Origin: Anseranas semipalmata
Lineage: Eukaryota; Chordata; Aves; Anseriformes; Anseranatidae
Direction of reading: 5' to 3'
Length of the DNA: 64,000 bases
NCBI GenBank assembly: GCA_013399115.1
Contig: VXAA01001417.1
Coordinates: 100,985 to 164,984, forward strand
Part shown: positions 42,139 through 55,090 of the stretch, piece by piece
Layout: each line of letters begins with the position of its first letter
Position numbering within the stretch: the first letter of the stretch is position 1
Position numbers and translations under genes: made by a program
The notes under the pieces: generated by a model
What the model was told of the DNA's origin: nothing
Database searches by the model: none
Seen by the model: only the letters and a program-made list of their open reading frames with translations

Positions 42139-42226
42139 CTGTGTGATAAAATTTCCCTGAAAATCCCAGGTTGAAAGTAAAATTTGTAATCTGAGCTCTC
42201 AAAAGATTCTGAGTGTCAAGCAGGGC
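42139..42226 (-). CDS. NDST3: NDST3-like coding exon, window exon 1 (residues ~328-357)
   Basis: The exon has 88 nt: 29 codons in phase 0 plus one base (G), so the next intron is in phase 1. It reads [12 protein letters not shown] through [12 protein letters not shown], a segment of the NDST N-deacetylase region. The asparagine of NFT is at ~342, matching the NDST1 glycosylation position 351 after the constant 9-residue offset. The acceptor is CAG directly preceded by 18 T (an A run at 42230-42247 on the plus strand). The donor is GTAAGA. There is no ATG in the exon, and the previous coding exon is not in the 21.8 kb upstream that remain in the window. Confidence 0.93.
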
Positions 42227-42469
42227 CTGAAAAAAAAAAAAAAAAAACCAACCAACATATAAATATATCTGTAGCAAACTACACCTGGCACAGAAATTTA
42301 ATGTAACAATACAAATATTTTTAAAAGCATGTATGTTTCCAGTTGTTTTCTCTATATAAAAGCAGCTCTTTATATATGGAAAAGAAGTGATATTTTAATT
42401 ACCATTGAAAGATTAAAGACAGCATGCAAACTGCATCATTTTTCTCACAAAGGTGACCAGCTACTAAAT

Positions 42470-42625
42470 ACTGTCTTACTCCCTGGATCATTAGACAGGG
42501 AAACAAAGACACGTACCAGAGAAAAAACCTTCCCCTGATTACTCGGTAAACATGGGGCACAACCAGGACCGAAACAGATCTCTTGTGTCCTAGACCAGTG
42601 CTCTGTTTACTAGGGTGAATAGCAT
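42470..42625 (+). mobile_element. MIR-type SINE relic
   Basis: GACAGGGAAACAAAGACAC, then GGCACAACCAGGACCGAAAC, CAGATCTCTTGTGTCC and AGACCAGTGCTCTGTTTACT are co-linear with the MIR stretch (GAAACTGAGGCAC, AGCCAGGA, CAGGTCTCCTG, CAGTGCTCTTTCCACTA). It lies about 240 bases upstream of window exon 1. Confidence 0.78.
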
Positions 42626-43119
42626 TTATTAGAATTACGTTTCTGTAGATCAGGTCAAGTACATACATTTTATTCATGTTTCAAAATTACTGGCAACAGA
42701 AAAAAAATCCAGAAAGACAGAAAGATAGAAGTTAAATGAAACCTATTCCACATCAAAGAACTTAATCCTACCCCCCAGTTCTGACTCATTTCTCAGACAG
42801 TTATACTGTCTGTCAGCATAAATGTACTCGCACTACATTAGTAGAAACAAAAAACAGCATTCATAAAGAAAAGGGAAAGCTGTTACTCATCAGATACAGC
42901 TTCACCCTTTGATTTCAATACGCTCCCCTTGATTTGTCACTCCCAAGATTTACAGATTACTTTAAGGAGTTATCTCCCAACTCTCCTACTCTGCTGTTGT
43001 TCACTATTTCAGTTTTCCAGGTGTGATAAAGAAAACCCAGCTCTCCCATACAAAAACAAACAAACCCCTCCGCAAAGCGAGAACAAAACTTAAAACCTCC
43101 TCTAAAAAGAGGTTCAGAG

Positions 43120-43320
43120 CGCACATTCCTCCGAACAGCCCGCCTGCAGCTGGGCACTTGAGAGTTGCTACTTCATGAGCACACCGGACTCCTCGAGGTT
43201 TGCGAGGCCGCACACCGCCAGCAGAGCTGCACGGCCGGCGACAGCACACGCGCACGCCCAGGCACAGGCGCTCGTGCAGACTGCTAAGCAGCGACACCTT
43301 GGAAAGAAAGGAAGACCTGT
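43120..43320. promoter_or_regulatory. CpG-dense islet ~0.9 kb upstream of window exon 1 (candidate internal promoter)
   Basis: I counted 16 CpG in about 175 bases (43133-43307) inside otherwise AT-rich, CpG-poor intron. The patch starts near CCGCCTGCAGCTGGGC and includes CACACGCGCACGCCC. Such density in a vertebrate intron suggests protection from methylation, so an alternative promoter or regulatory element is possible. No TATA box or initiator was identified, and function is inferred from composition only. Confidence 0.4.
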
Positions 43321-43839
43321 GTGCCACAGGTCATCGAGGAGTTTTCGAAGTCAACACATATTATACCATAATTGTTTTAATAAACTGATTAAAAACAATA
43401 CTCTTGTCAGAATTAAGTAATGTTGTGAAATGGGCAAGTATTTAAAATCACAAAAAGATTAAAATCACTGGAGATTTTCAAAGGTTTAAAGGTCAAGTAG
43501 GCATCCCGCTCTTGGAGTTCAATGACAATTTGGTGCCTTGAGAAATATGACCCATACGGCCATTGTCATTGTATTAGTAACTTACCTACAATATATTTTT
43601 TTAACCAAAAAACCAAAGACAACAAAATATTAGCACAGAAGTCAAGTCCGGAGATGGAGGTGATTTACACTTTATCAGACAAGCTTCTGGGCATACAAGC
43701 TCTTCTTCAGGTCTTTTATAGGGCTCAGCTACATCAGTTCTAACAAAAGTACGACCTCTATCTACAAACTCTATCAAGCCTGTTTCCTTAAACTATCATA
43801 CCTACATCACAGTGACAAAACCAGACAAAGGCTGACAAT

Positions 43840-44190
43840 AGAAGGCTCTCCCCTGCGCACCAACCTCGCGAGGCCCAAGGCAGCAGGCCCACAGGAGCTC
43901 CCCATGACCCCCTTCCAGTGCCCAGCATTTTCACCTGGCCCCACTGAGAGACCGCAGTGCTGCCAGAAGCGGGAACACAGCTACTCGCTCTTTACTGTCC
44001 TGTTGGTTGCTGTCAAAACAGCAGCAGCAGAGGGGCCAGGGCCAAGAGGAGCCCGCTGAGCCTGAGGCCGCAGCAGCTCACCAGGCCGTGGCTCCACCCG
44101 GCCCTGGGAGGCTGGTGCCCGACGGGGCTGGTCAGCAGCAACAGGAGACACGGTCCTTTTGTCCCCGTCCTGGGGGGCTGCAAAACTGAA
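43840..44190. other. GC-rich intronic patch
   Basis: A GC-rich stretch with many CAG/GCAG words and several overlapping open frames on both strands. The frames are compositional; no domain is recognisable. Confidence 0.5.
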
Positions 44191-47094
44191 TTTTGCTGAC
44201 AGCGCTGACAAAACACCAGTGCTTTCAATTCTGAGTCATCGCTAGCACTTGCCTTGTTTACCATTTCAGCAGACCAGAGCATTATGCATAAGCACATCCA
44301 TTAAACCTACACCAACCACAAAGCTAAACCCATGAAAGAGCCGTCGCTTTCCTGCCTCCCATTCCTAAAGGTCCGCTCAGGTCAGGAAGGGCATCGTGTC
44401 ACTTTCCCACTCACTCGCCTCTCCCACTGTCTTCTTCAGCGTACAGCTCCAGCAACAGCGAGAAGAGGCTTCACAGAGCAGCAGGAGCAAGGCAAAGATC
44501 ATCTTCTTTCACTGGAAAGGAAAGCCTGAAAAATGCCCTGCAAACAATGGCCCTTATACAGGAATGAGCAAAAAGAAGCACAGAACAGAGATCATTGAAG
44601 ACAAGCTGGAGACTTCTGAAGTGGAATATTGAGAGAAATCTTGCATCAGTGTAACAAGAACTTTTGCACAGCCTGACAGAGCAAAGATCATTGAGGAGAC
44701 TTCTTATTCTAATGAAAGGTAGCAAATCTGCAGAGGATATTATTAAAACCATCCTTGAGCTGCTGGGAGCTGATTCAGTGAAGAATTTATCTTCTTAGTG
44801 AGAGGCACAGTTAAAAACGTAGGAGGTAAATGATATGGCTATACGCTTCTTATATTAACAGTATGTAACTTTGAATGAAAGCGATTCCGAGTACAGCTTG
44901 ACAGCGAGATGCCATGAATGGGCTGTGAAGCTCTCCTCCCCTGAGTTGGGTTCAACAGGCCCCACTGGAAGAACAAAACAAACGTTTAGGAACTTGTCAA
45001 AAATATCATTCTGAAGGCGTTTGTGTACCAGGAAAGTAGGTTCCTCAGAAACCCAGCAGGGAGGCAGACCTCTGCTGCAAGACTTTGAAGAAGTTTAGGG
45101 AAAAAATTACATTCACTGTGGTAAAAATTCAGTTACACAGGCTTCAGGATAAAGTAAAGTCAAAGTCCCAAATGAATAACATCACTTGGTTTGACTACCA
45201 GATTGATAACATGACTTGATTTCTAAAATTTTTAATATCATATATAAAAAAACTCAAAGCTATCTGCTCCCCTTCCAGAAAACTTTCTGGAGCACTACTG
45301 TGTACAGTCTCTGGCTACATTATATTTAAATTAAATCCTTTACATTGCTTTTTCTGCCATGGAGCACCGACCTCTGAACTATAAAGAACTGTGATTAGTT
45401 TTTGAGCTGAAGGTCTTATGCTGTACCTCTCTAACAACTTCTCAGCTTTCCAGCCACAGTCTAATTTCAGAGCGATGGAAAAACAGAAAGGAAAGAAAGG
45501 AGAGAAGCTGGAAGTGCCCAAGAAACGCAGCCTGGAAGGAGTTTGCTGCTGCACTTCCAGCCGCACTGCAGCCACCTGGATGGCAGGAGAGCTGCCATTC
45601 TAGGTTTTCAAATGGTGGGGGTGGGAGAAGGGTAGCAAAAAGCCCACAATGTTTCTATGATTATGCAATTTAGGGTTTACTCCTTCACTGGGAGTTAGTG
45701 TTACTGGTGTGGTTACCACCTTCTGGCATCAGGGACTGCCTGGTGGCTGCATTTTCTTTAGGCCAGCGGTCACAGTAAGGCATCTCTCCTTCCACTCCTG
45801 ACCAACCTCCTTCTGTCACGAGTAACACGAAACTCTAAAGGAGATCTGGAGTTCGCCTGCTACAGAATGAAGGTCAAAAGAGATCCTGTTGCTTTTTTGG
45901 CCACCTTATTGTCATTAAAAATCAACAGGAGATGTTCTGCTAAAATCTAGCGCTGATGTTGGAAAAATGTATCAGCTAACGCCAAGCATGTATCTGCTCA
46001 CCTGCTCTGTCTGCAAAGAGGGCGTGCGCAGACCTGCTGTGAACCATCTTTTGTACAGACAAGCCGAGATAACATTTGAGTTGTCGTGCCTATGATTATT
46101 TTCTTGGTGACTTGACATTTTAATCATTTTTCAGGTTCTAAAAACAAAATGTTAAAACTCATGAAAAATATATAGTAGCAGATGGCAGGGACTATTACTG
46201 TGAGCTTCTATCAGAGACACAGAAAGAGAGAAGTAGGGGGGAGGAAAAGCCTGAAATTTAATTTCTAAATGCTAGTCTATACACCGAAGGTAAGCTGGTG
46301 ATATTTATTTCATGATTGCTTTATGAAAAGCCCCTCTGGGTATGAGATGTTATATAAATATGCTAGTAACAAAGAATATATTTTAAAAACTGTTCAGCAA
46401 AACCTTCATGTTTATAAATAATTATTTAGTGCATTTGTTATAATTCCACTGGTACTGTAAGGAAAATAAGTTACTGGCTGTGTAATCACTATTATGGAGT
46501 ATTTTCTTTTAAACTTCTCCTAGCTCACATATTAGGTTTAGGAAATTCCTTTTGCCAGAAATCAACTGTGAGAATTCAATATATGATGAAAGATGCCTTT
46601 GTTCACCAACAGTCCAAAATGATCTCAGAAAAAGGCCCCATTACAATCCAAGGAATAGATGAGAGTTGTCCAGACAGTTAAGACAACAGAGTTCTTCCAA
46701 TCCTTGCATCTGACATGTTTATAGTATAATAAAAGGAATATAAGAAATCATGTATGTTGTAAGTAAAGTCAGATTCTCAGGAGATTAATTGGCATAATCT
46801 CATTTAAGTTATTTCAATTCCATCTCTGATGAAACCTCTCAGCAACTGTAAGCTGCTGTAATTGCCAATGGGATCTTATATAACTGAGAATTCAATAGAA
46901 AATGGGCTCTAAGATCACAAATGGAACATCAGGAGCCAAAAGAATTATTCTTGAATCGGTATGTTCACACAATGAAAACGTATGAAAATTCCTGCCCTTG
47001 TATGGATGGTCTCCTTTCTCGACAACCATAATATTTAGCAATTTTTATCACTTTTCATTCAGAAATGTCAACTTTGTTTACAAAGGAAACAGCT

Positions 47095-47235
47095 TTATTT
47101 CATTTTTCTCATCTTGCAGACAGGACAAACAGAGGCACAGACAGATGACATGGGTTGTCAAAAGCTTTTGCTCAAGTAAATCAGCAGTAAAGCCAAGAAT
47201 AAAACTCCTATTGCCAAACTTGCCTCCCATCTCCA
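47095..47235 (+). mobile_element. MIR-type SINE relic
   Basis: CTTGCAGACAGGACAAACAG and AGGCACAGACAGATGACA, then AAATCAGCAGTAAAGCCAAG and AATAAAACTCC match, in order, the MIR segments TTTACAGATGAGGAAACTG, AGGCACAGAGAGGTTAAG, AGTGGCAGAGCC and GAACCC. Limits are approximate. Confidence 0.75.
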
Positions 47236-48119
47236 TAGTTAGGAAACCACTCTTCCTCCTGTTCTCAAACACCTCTTTACATGATTTCACTTTATAGCCC
47301 GTCACAGAGATGTCAGAAGTGTCAACTTGTCTTTGGTAAATAGACAGTAGTAATTTCTTCAGCATCAACAAAATCTTCAGACCCAAACATCTCAGCTGAT
47401 CAAATAAATAAAACGGGAACACTTTAACTCTGCTTCACCAAAAAGGAACTATTGCGTGTTTCTGTAGTCATACCAACACATTTATGACTATTTTCCTACT
47501 CAAAAGCTGCTAAAGAACTTAGACACCTGAAAAGCAGAACAGTTCATAACACTGTTAGTTTTACTTGTAATTGCACAATTTTAACCAAAGTGGCAAGCAG
47601 ATAGACGTAGCCACACAATGCTGCAGCATTAAGATATTAAACTTCAGATCAGTACAAACTTTCATGTCAGTAACAAAAGGAAGAAAGATCAGCTTCACAA
47701 CTTTCCAAGAAACTCTCTCTCCTCCCCTTTTCTTCAGGAAACAAATCTCATCTCTGGAACATTTCCTTTACTGTTTCATATTTAACAATATCATCAAAGG
47801 AGTTGTTAAATTAGGAGTTACTTTGCTTCTTATGTCCTACTGGCTTTTTATAAAAGGCAAGGATTTTCTGAAAAGCTAAAGCAAATTAATAAGAAGTGTA
47901 ATGTGAAAGCACATGAGTTAAGTACACTAAGCATCTTTACAGGTGCTCTTATGCAGAAGTAGCTTTTACTTTCTGTACCGTATTTCCTTTATAGGTTAAG
48001 CCCTGCAAGAGAGAGAAAAAACAGAACTAAAGCCACTTTAACTTCTCACTTGAGGTCTTAATATAGGAGTTTAATGAGCTGTAACTGATGTGATGTCCTT
48101 TTACTTCACACTTTTAATG

Positions 48120-48560
48120 CCATCTTTTTGCCTTTCCTGAGCTTGTCCAAGCTCTGAGAAGAGCGCTGCAACTGAAGCTGCCTGGCTACGTGCATGCACA
48201 CCGCCTGCCTCCCTCCGTCCTTCCCTGCTGCAACATCTGACCTTTCCTAAAGCTTCTATCCACCTTGCTTCTAACCAGTTTGGGGTTGCTTCTGGCACTG
48301 CTGAGGTTTATGGCAGGAAAGGAAGGAGGGGGGGACACGCTGCCTAGTGAAGGGAGAGGTGGGGGGAGCAGTGGGGATCCACAAGAAATGTTGCAGCAGT
48401 GTTGTAAGGGACTGAAAGTGAGACCCAGTGACATAGCCGTGGCGGGCATTCCAGAAGCTGTGGCAGCGAGCAGGGGATGGAAAGGTAGCAGCAAGAATTT
48501 GGGGTGGTTGGAGGCAGCGGGAGGCAGCGTGGCAAGGAGAAACAGAAGGCAGCGTCAATA
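48120..48560. other. GC-rich, purine-asymmetric intronic patch
   Basis: G-rich runs on the plus strand between 48310 and 48550 (GGAAGGAGGGGGGGAC, GAGAGGTGGGGGGAGCAG, GGTGGTTGGAGG) contrast with C/T-rich sequence just before. Open frames here on both strands reflect composition only. G-quadruplex potential is plausible on the plus strand. Confidence 0.55.
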
Positions 48561-50689
48561 AGGGTCTATCCCAAATGGCTGGGAATCGTTATTTTATTAG
48601 ACAGACTATTTTGCTTCTGAGGAAAAATGTTTCCCTCATGATAAATTATGTATTTCGGAACATCATTAAAATTCAATATCTATTCTTTCTGGATTTCCAG
48701 GAGTATCATTTTGACACCCATTACCATAAACACTTAATCTATGCAGGAGAAAGAATAATTGCATTGGGTATACTGGGTATATCTGAAAAATATTTTGATA
48801 TCCTTCAGACAAAAGGAGAAGAACGCTTACATTTTCTCTGTGCATTCTCTTAACTGAGCTGATGCTACAGAGAGAGCAAGAGAAGAAAACTAAAAAAATC
48901 TTCAGCCTTTTCAGCAAAGTGTTCAGCTGGCAGAGACCATAAATTATAAATAGACCCTGAACTGTGCAAGTGTGGAGGGGACACTGCTCTACAGTTTGGC
49001 AGAAGCAAGATGTCCAAGAGGACACAATCCAGCAAAGACGAAGACTGTTGAAAGAGAGATGGAAAAGCTAAACTGCTGACAGTAACTATGTTCAAGTTTA
49101 TAACACACCAGATTCTATGTGAGCTGAAGACAACTATGGCTGCCTCTTCGTACAACAAAATTAAAATAGGGAAAAAAAAAACTTTAAGATACAGTAACTT
49201 ACAGAAAAAATATTCTTTCAATCAAAAACAGATTTTGAAAAGTCTGCCAAGTCCTTTAAAAAATTATCAGTTTAAAAGTACCATACGCCAGCAAGATGCC
49301 TGTTTACAAAGTACCACGTAAAATGGTAGAATTTAAAACAGAAAATGTGTGCAAAAATTCTTTGAGGAAGAGTTTAAGTACCTGGTGTCAGTTACTCAAA
49401 AATTATTGTGGTTTACTGACAGCTAGCTTCTACCTGCAGCAATTGTGTTTTTAAATTATCTAACAGGAATGCCCTAGAGCCCAAGTCTTTAATGTGCAGG
49501 AGAGGCAAAGCTCGCACTGAAGGCATTCGCTTGGACTGTTTGCCCCATCCATTCATCTGAGGATTTTAACAGACTTCCTGTAATACTAGGGACCATACTC
49601 AACAGTTAAAGAAGTCAGTGCGAATCTTTTCAATAAATTCAATAAGCTCCACTAACTTTGCAACCCAGCTTCTCTTCAAAGTGTTAATAAATTGAGGTAT
49701 CACGCTGAAGCCTGATTGCATGCATCTCATTTTTTCAGTGTCCAATATGATACACTGTGGACCTGATTTTCAAAAAAATTCAGGAGAGACACCTTCAGAT
49801 AACATGCACGGATACTGTAACTGTGATGACATGCAATCCTGATATAGGGATTTGAATTTGATGTCCACTAAAAGATACTAAATAAATAAATAAAAAATAC
49901 AAGGAGCCACTTTGTATGCAAATCATTGGAGACAACATTTTCCAAAGTCTTTCATCAGAACACACTGTTTTAATGTTACTGATCTTCCTTTAGAGGTTTT
50001 TTCTATCACATAAATAATGATCTTGATGATGGTCCAATTATATATTTTCAAATAATTAAGCTCTTTCATCTAGATCTATCATTTGTACAATCAAGAGATT
50101 TAAGAAATACTTCTAAGTTCTTTAGTCAACTTCTCACTTCTTGGAGGTTGAGATAACAGCTAATGAGAATAAGATAATTATGGCAAGGTAAATTGAAGGC
50201 TTTAAATACTTGGTGCCAATACTATTTAATAAAGTAATGTAATTAGCATGCTGTTTTCAGGATTCTGGATAGAATTCTGCATTATTAGCTCTTAATTAAA
50301 CTGTACTTTGATGAAAGAGGTGACTATCACTAAACAGCTAAATGATCTCATTATCCTGCAGTTAACAGAAATAAAGCCCTGCATTCCTTTTAATTAAAGG
50401 TCAAAAAACCTAGGCCAATTGCAGGAGAACTAATAAACACCCTACTAGTGCATATGATATTTTTCCTGGATTTTGGTCAGACAGAATTCAATGGAAAACT
50501 TGTTGGTTCTTGCATTTTTGTCTAACATTTCATCTGCTTGTGAAACAGCACATATGAAAAGGTAAATTCCCAGAGTATAACAGAACTTAAAGATATTACC
50601 CAAGCTCCTAATACCATATTCATTATCAACATTGTGTTTCTTTCTTATCTAATGCTTCCTCACATGCCAGCTCGAGCTTTAGCTTTCAC

Positions 50690-50890
50690 CACAGCCACCG
50701 GGCACAGCAGTCAGCATCCTGCCTGAGGACCAGGGCCACCCTCCAAGCAGTCAGCGCCCCACGGTGGGGGCTGGCCACGAGCTCCGGCTGCGGAGCAGCC
50801 TGTGCTCCCTCACCCAGCGCCTGGCTCTGCCGCTCGGGGCCCTCTGCCCAGCTGTTTGCAACGTGCGGCTCCGTACGGCCGCCGAACGAT
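50690..50890. promoter_or_regulatory. CpG-dense islet in upstream intron (candidate regulatory element)
   Basis: About 15 CpG occur in roughly 140 bases (50755-50890), for example in CTCCGGCTGCGGAGC and CCGTACGGCCGCCGAACG, set in AT-rich sequence. The composition resembles a small CpG island. No coding support is seen. Confidence 0.4.
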
Positions 50891-53439
50891 GAAAATACCC
50901 AGAAGGTTCAACGCTGGAAGAATTTCCACGCTTAATCTCTCAGCAGGAGAGACCACAGTGGCCTCACTAGAATACATACAAAGCAGCAGCCGTGTCACTA
51001 CATGTGCCCTGTTTGCATGCATTTGTTAGTGGCTGTATGACCCCAGCCAAAATGACAATGTAGATAGATTTCAGATCCACCTTTTCACCCACCGCCTGCA
51101 GACAAAACAATAAATTTGTTCCATAAACTTGTTTTCCTGGAGGTACTTGTCCCCAAAACCTATTCCCACCATGCAGTAGCCTGCGTTCCCTCCCACACTG
51201 CTACCTAGGACTCATGTCCCCTTCAGGTCCCCAAAGCCCTTCCTTCCTCCCCTACTCTGCCCCGCACACCCGTCTGGATGGAAAAGGGATGCACGTGCTA
51301 TTGCTAGCTGCAAGACACAGCACACCGCGTAGCCAGGGGCAGCTCAAAGTGAAGGGATAAATGCAGAGCTCGCTCTGAAACCTCTGCTTTAGCACAGGCA
51401 CCCATTTGCGTGCATGTCTTATTCCACCCTGATTCCCCGGCAGCTAGGAGGAATTCAACCATCTTTGAGAACTGCCTGTATCTGTCACGTTGGATTGAAA
51501 CTGGCCAGCAGGTTCCAAAGTCATTAGACTGATGGATTGACAAAGGCAAACAGGGACATTAAAAATGCATGATTTCTTCAGGAAAGGAAAGTTAAAATAT
51601 GGTGTCACTGTTGTATACATCAAGCTCCAACAGTCTGTGACTATGTCATTCTGAAAAAACTTCAGTCTAATTTATTTCTTCAGCATCAGTATTCTCTGAA
51701 CCTCAATGCCTGAGCCTGGATAACCTCAGACTGAGCTGTCCCATAAGCCCAAAAGCCTGTGCTTCCTCTTCAGCAGAATTTCAAATAAAGAAGATTTTGA
51801 AGTTTTGTCTACATCCTTATATAGGTGATCATGGCTCAACAGCAGGTGGTATTTATCTATTTTTCCAGAGCATACAAAACTTAAACCATTTAAAATTTTA
51901 CAACATATTTCCAGCATTTAGAGTGATCACTAACAATAGCTACATTAACAAAATAAACTTGTTATGTGGCCACATGAAAACTCAGATCTCAGACTAAAGA
52001 AAAACAAGCTGCAATTTAGGTAGCTTGAAAAAAAAAAATACTGGACATTGCATGCTATGTCTAAAATGCTGGTACCAGACAAAGAGAGATGCTTTGGGGT
52101 CTTTCTGTTCCTCAGGTTATACTTTTTTCCCTGGTAAGACTAAGGCTTTTAGACAAGCACAATACTATTTGTGCTAATGCTCAGTTTTACACCTTAGAGA
52201 ACAAATAAAGCACTAATGAACGAAGACTCGATCCCTCTCATTCAGGTAACAAACAGCCAGCTGCTCACCCTGTTCAGACAAGCACAGCAGAGCTATCACA
52301 TCACTGCCATGCAGAACAAACCCACTGCACCACGGGCTGGGCAGCACACTGATCTTACAGTCCTTTCAGAAATAGGTTTCTTGTTTCTTTCCCTCTCCCC
52401 TCAATGGAGCCAAAAAGATTCCTGAGCTTCTCTTACTACTCAGCCTGTGTAAAAATACCTATCTACCCATCTATCCATCTTTGTTCCTTGTCTTGGGTGA
52501 ACTGATGCCCAGAAAAGCTCTTTTTCTATCTGTGCTCCGCCTTTATTGCCAGAAAAGAAAAAAAAAAATCTTTGACCAAAAAGTTTCATTTTCTCTTTCT
52601 GTCTCAAAGCTTGGTGTCAGAAACAGCTGGGAATTCAGCCTTCAGCCTGCTCACCAGCTGAGGGTCACTAATACCTGTTTTTTCCCCTTCTTTTATCAGT
52701 AGTTCCCAAGTTGTCAAGTGAACATCCTCGGTTACATCAGCATTGGTATCAAAGAACTGACAGAAAATGAAAAAGCAAGCAAGGAAGGCTGGCATAAAAC
52801 AGCACACAACTCTTCTCAAGCCCTATGCTTTATAGTCAATGCAGAAAAGGTATGATAAGAACTTATTTTAACTTAACCTAAATTTGGACAGCTTCATTGA
52901 CTCCTACATAATACCTAGCCTAAGAGAAACACCTTAGCAGAGAAAAAAAAATCATGAGTTGTTGTGAAACATGGGGCATCAATAAGAGAAACACAGGGGG
53001 ATGATTTAGTTTGAAGTGTTAATGCACCTCTCCTGGTTTTGTATGAATGCCTATATTTCTGAAATACAAGATTACAGAAACTAGATCTAGGTAGATAAAT
53101 AGCCCAACCAACGAAATTCTACACCTGGGGACTCAAACTGACATACAGGGATCCAGACTGAACTCTGCATTTCATTACACTGCAAGAGATTGAGAGTACA
53201 TCTTGGTACAAATTCCCTGCCAATATTATATTGCTTCCAATAGCATATTTCATCCTCTCTTGTTGAATCTAATTTTTAAAGACTTACATAATCCTTTTAC
53301 TTCCTTTTGGATACTACCCTCTACTCAACCACATGCTATTAAAAGGAACTTCTACCGGCTATTCAGTCAACACTGAAATATTTCAGTGCCTTACATCAAG
53401 TACTTTTTATCCATCCTCATCGCTTATAGCCTGCAGACA

Positions 53440-53700
53440 TCTGTAGCCTATTGCTTTCCGCTTTGGTCACCATTACTTGCCAAGTTCTTTAGCCTTTACT
53501 TTTTCAGCCTTAGCTCAGAAATTTCCTGACTATTCTGGTGTCTCCATCTAAGCTCTCTCTAGATGTTTCCAATTAAGTGGTGCAGAACTGAGCACAATAC
53601 TCTAGAAACCCCCCCAGTCAAAGATGAAGCACCTTCCTGTTATAAAATATGATATTTTTAATACCTTATATTTCATTCCATGTTACATTGCAAATTCAGG
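53440..53700 (-). mobile_element. Degenerate CR1/L3-clade LINE fragment
   Basis: On the plus strand, CTTTTTCAGCCTTAGCTCAG, GTGTCTCCATCTAAGCTC and GGTGCAGAACTGAGCACAAT plus ACTCTAG follow the reverse CR1 order as I recall it (CTCTCAGCCTTTCCTCAT, TGGCCCTCCTCTGGA, CCAGAACTGGACACAGTACTCCAG). It is heavily diverged and its limits are uncertain. Confidence 0.55.
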
Positions 53701-54994
53701 TGTAATTTACTATTTGTCTCATTTTTAGGACATTTTCAGGAGTACCATTTTTTAAATTTCTATTACCTTTAAGGAAGGCAGTGAGAAAGGACAAAGGATA
53801 AGAGAAATGTTTCACACCAAAAAAAACACAAAGAAACAGCCACCCTTTTTATAGAAATAAAGATTTTCTCAGACTCATTTCCTTTTCCGTTAGAGTTCTG
53901 TCAAAGGCAACTCTAAGTTACCTTTATTCCAGGTGAGCTTTAAAATGGGAGCTGTTCCTAGGAGTGCTAACACTGAAAGCGGAACTGCATGGGAGCTCGA
54001 TGTAGAGCTATGTGGCTTATTAGCTCCACAGAATTTCACCAGTGTTCTCAGACCTAACCTGGTATGTCTGTACAGCACGGCATGGCCTTTGCCATGTGAA
54101 TTTACTGACTTGGGTTGTAACAGGTTCGCGGATTCCTACTTTGCATAGTCACTGACCTTTTATTTTTCTCCCCAGTTTGTACTTACAAATGTATCATAGT
54201 ATATTTTTGTGATACACAATTATATTTATGATTTATTCCCACTGTGAAACTATATTTTAAGGAGCAATTCTAATTCATCTCGAGGGCTGTAAAGTATCAG
54301 AAGGAATCTTGTAATAAGTATTGTAAAAAAAATGGTCATAAAGTTTTTATGCTCTGTCAAACAGTTTTTAAAGAGGAAGTAACACTTCTATCTTGTTCTA
54401 TCTTATAAATAAAAAAAGACCAGTCACACTGAAGTTCGCCGAGAAAGAGAAACTAGAATTGGAAGGAGATATAGCATTGTTATTCCATGAGGGACTACAT
54501 ACACACTGGCAAGCTACTGAATTTCTTTTACTTCATTTTGTAAGCACGATCGTTCAGAACCAGTCATGTAGTTGCACTGGCTTCTTCCAGTCTGAACAGG
54601 TAAGAAGTAAGGACATTTTCCACGCAGCTGTACTATAAAAGCAGCTACTGAAACAGAGTCCCACTTCTACCCCTCATTCTTCTCTTTTTGCCTTACTGTG
54701 CCTTCTTGATAGGACTGAAGTGGGAAGATGTTAGGCCCAATTTTGGTATTGTTTTACAGTTAATTACTTTGATTTCTCTACCTGTCTGCACTGTGTTTCT
54801 ATTTGTTGGTTGCGAAAATTATATTCAATTCCATTAGCAGCAGGAATTGGACACCAAACTTGTCATTTGAAAAAACCCCGAATAAATCTTGCAGCAGCCA
54901 CTCGTACGGTGATAAATCCGTACAGCTCTGTGATGAGCTGTAGTTGTATCGTTATTATTTGTATTACCAAAGTGCTTTTTAAAGCATGCCTTTG

Positions 54995-55090
54995 ACATGC
55001 ACTGAGAGTTAATAAAGAAAGGTGCAAAAAGAACAAAAAGAGCCTCTGACCTAGAGAGCTTGCAGCATAAGAAAGGAGAGGGACTGACAA
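54995..55090 (-). mobile_element. Possible SINE relic (MIR/CORE-like)
   Basis: AAAAAGAGCCTCTGACCTAG and AGAGCTTGCAGCATAAGAA resemble the recalled block CCCTGCCCTGAAGAGCTTACAATCTAA of old vertebrate SINEs, but only over a short stretch. Orientation is uncertain. Confidence 0.3.

Noticed and set aside
44490..44730. Repeated words GATCATTGA and GGAGACTTCT
   Set aside because: Short and irregularly spaced copies; not enough for a tandem repeat call.
48666..49221. Two overlapping minus-strand open frames of about 118 codons
   Set aside because: Cys/Ser/Leu-rich, with no domain, and in different frames of the same AT-rich DNA; they look like chance.
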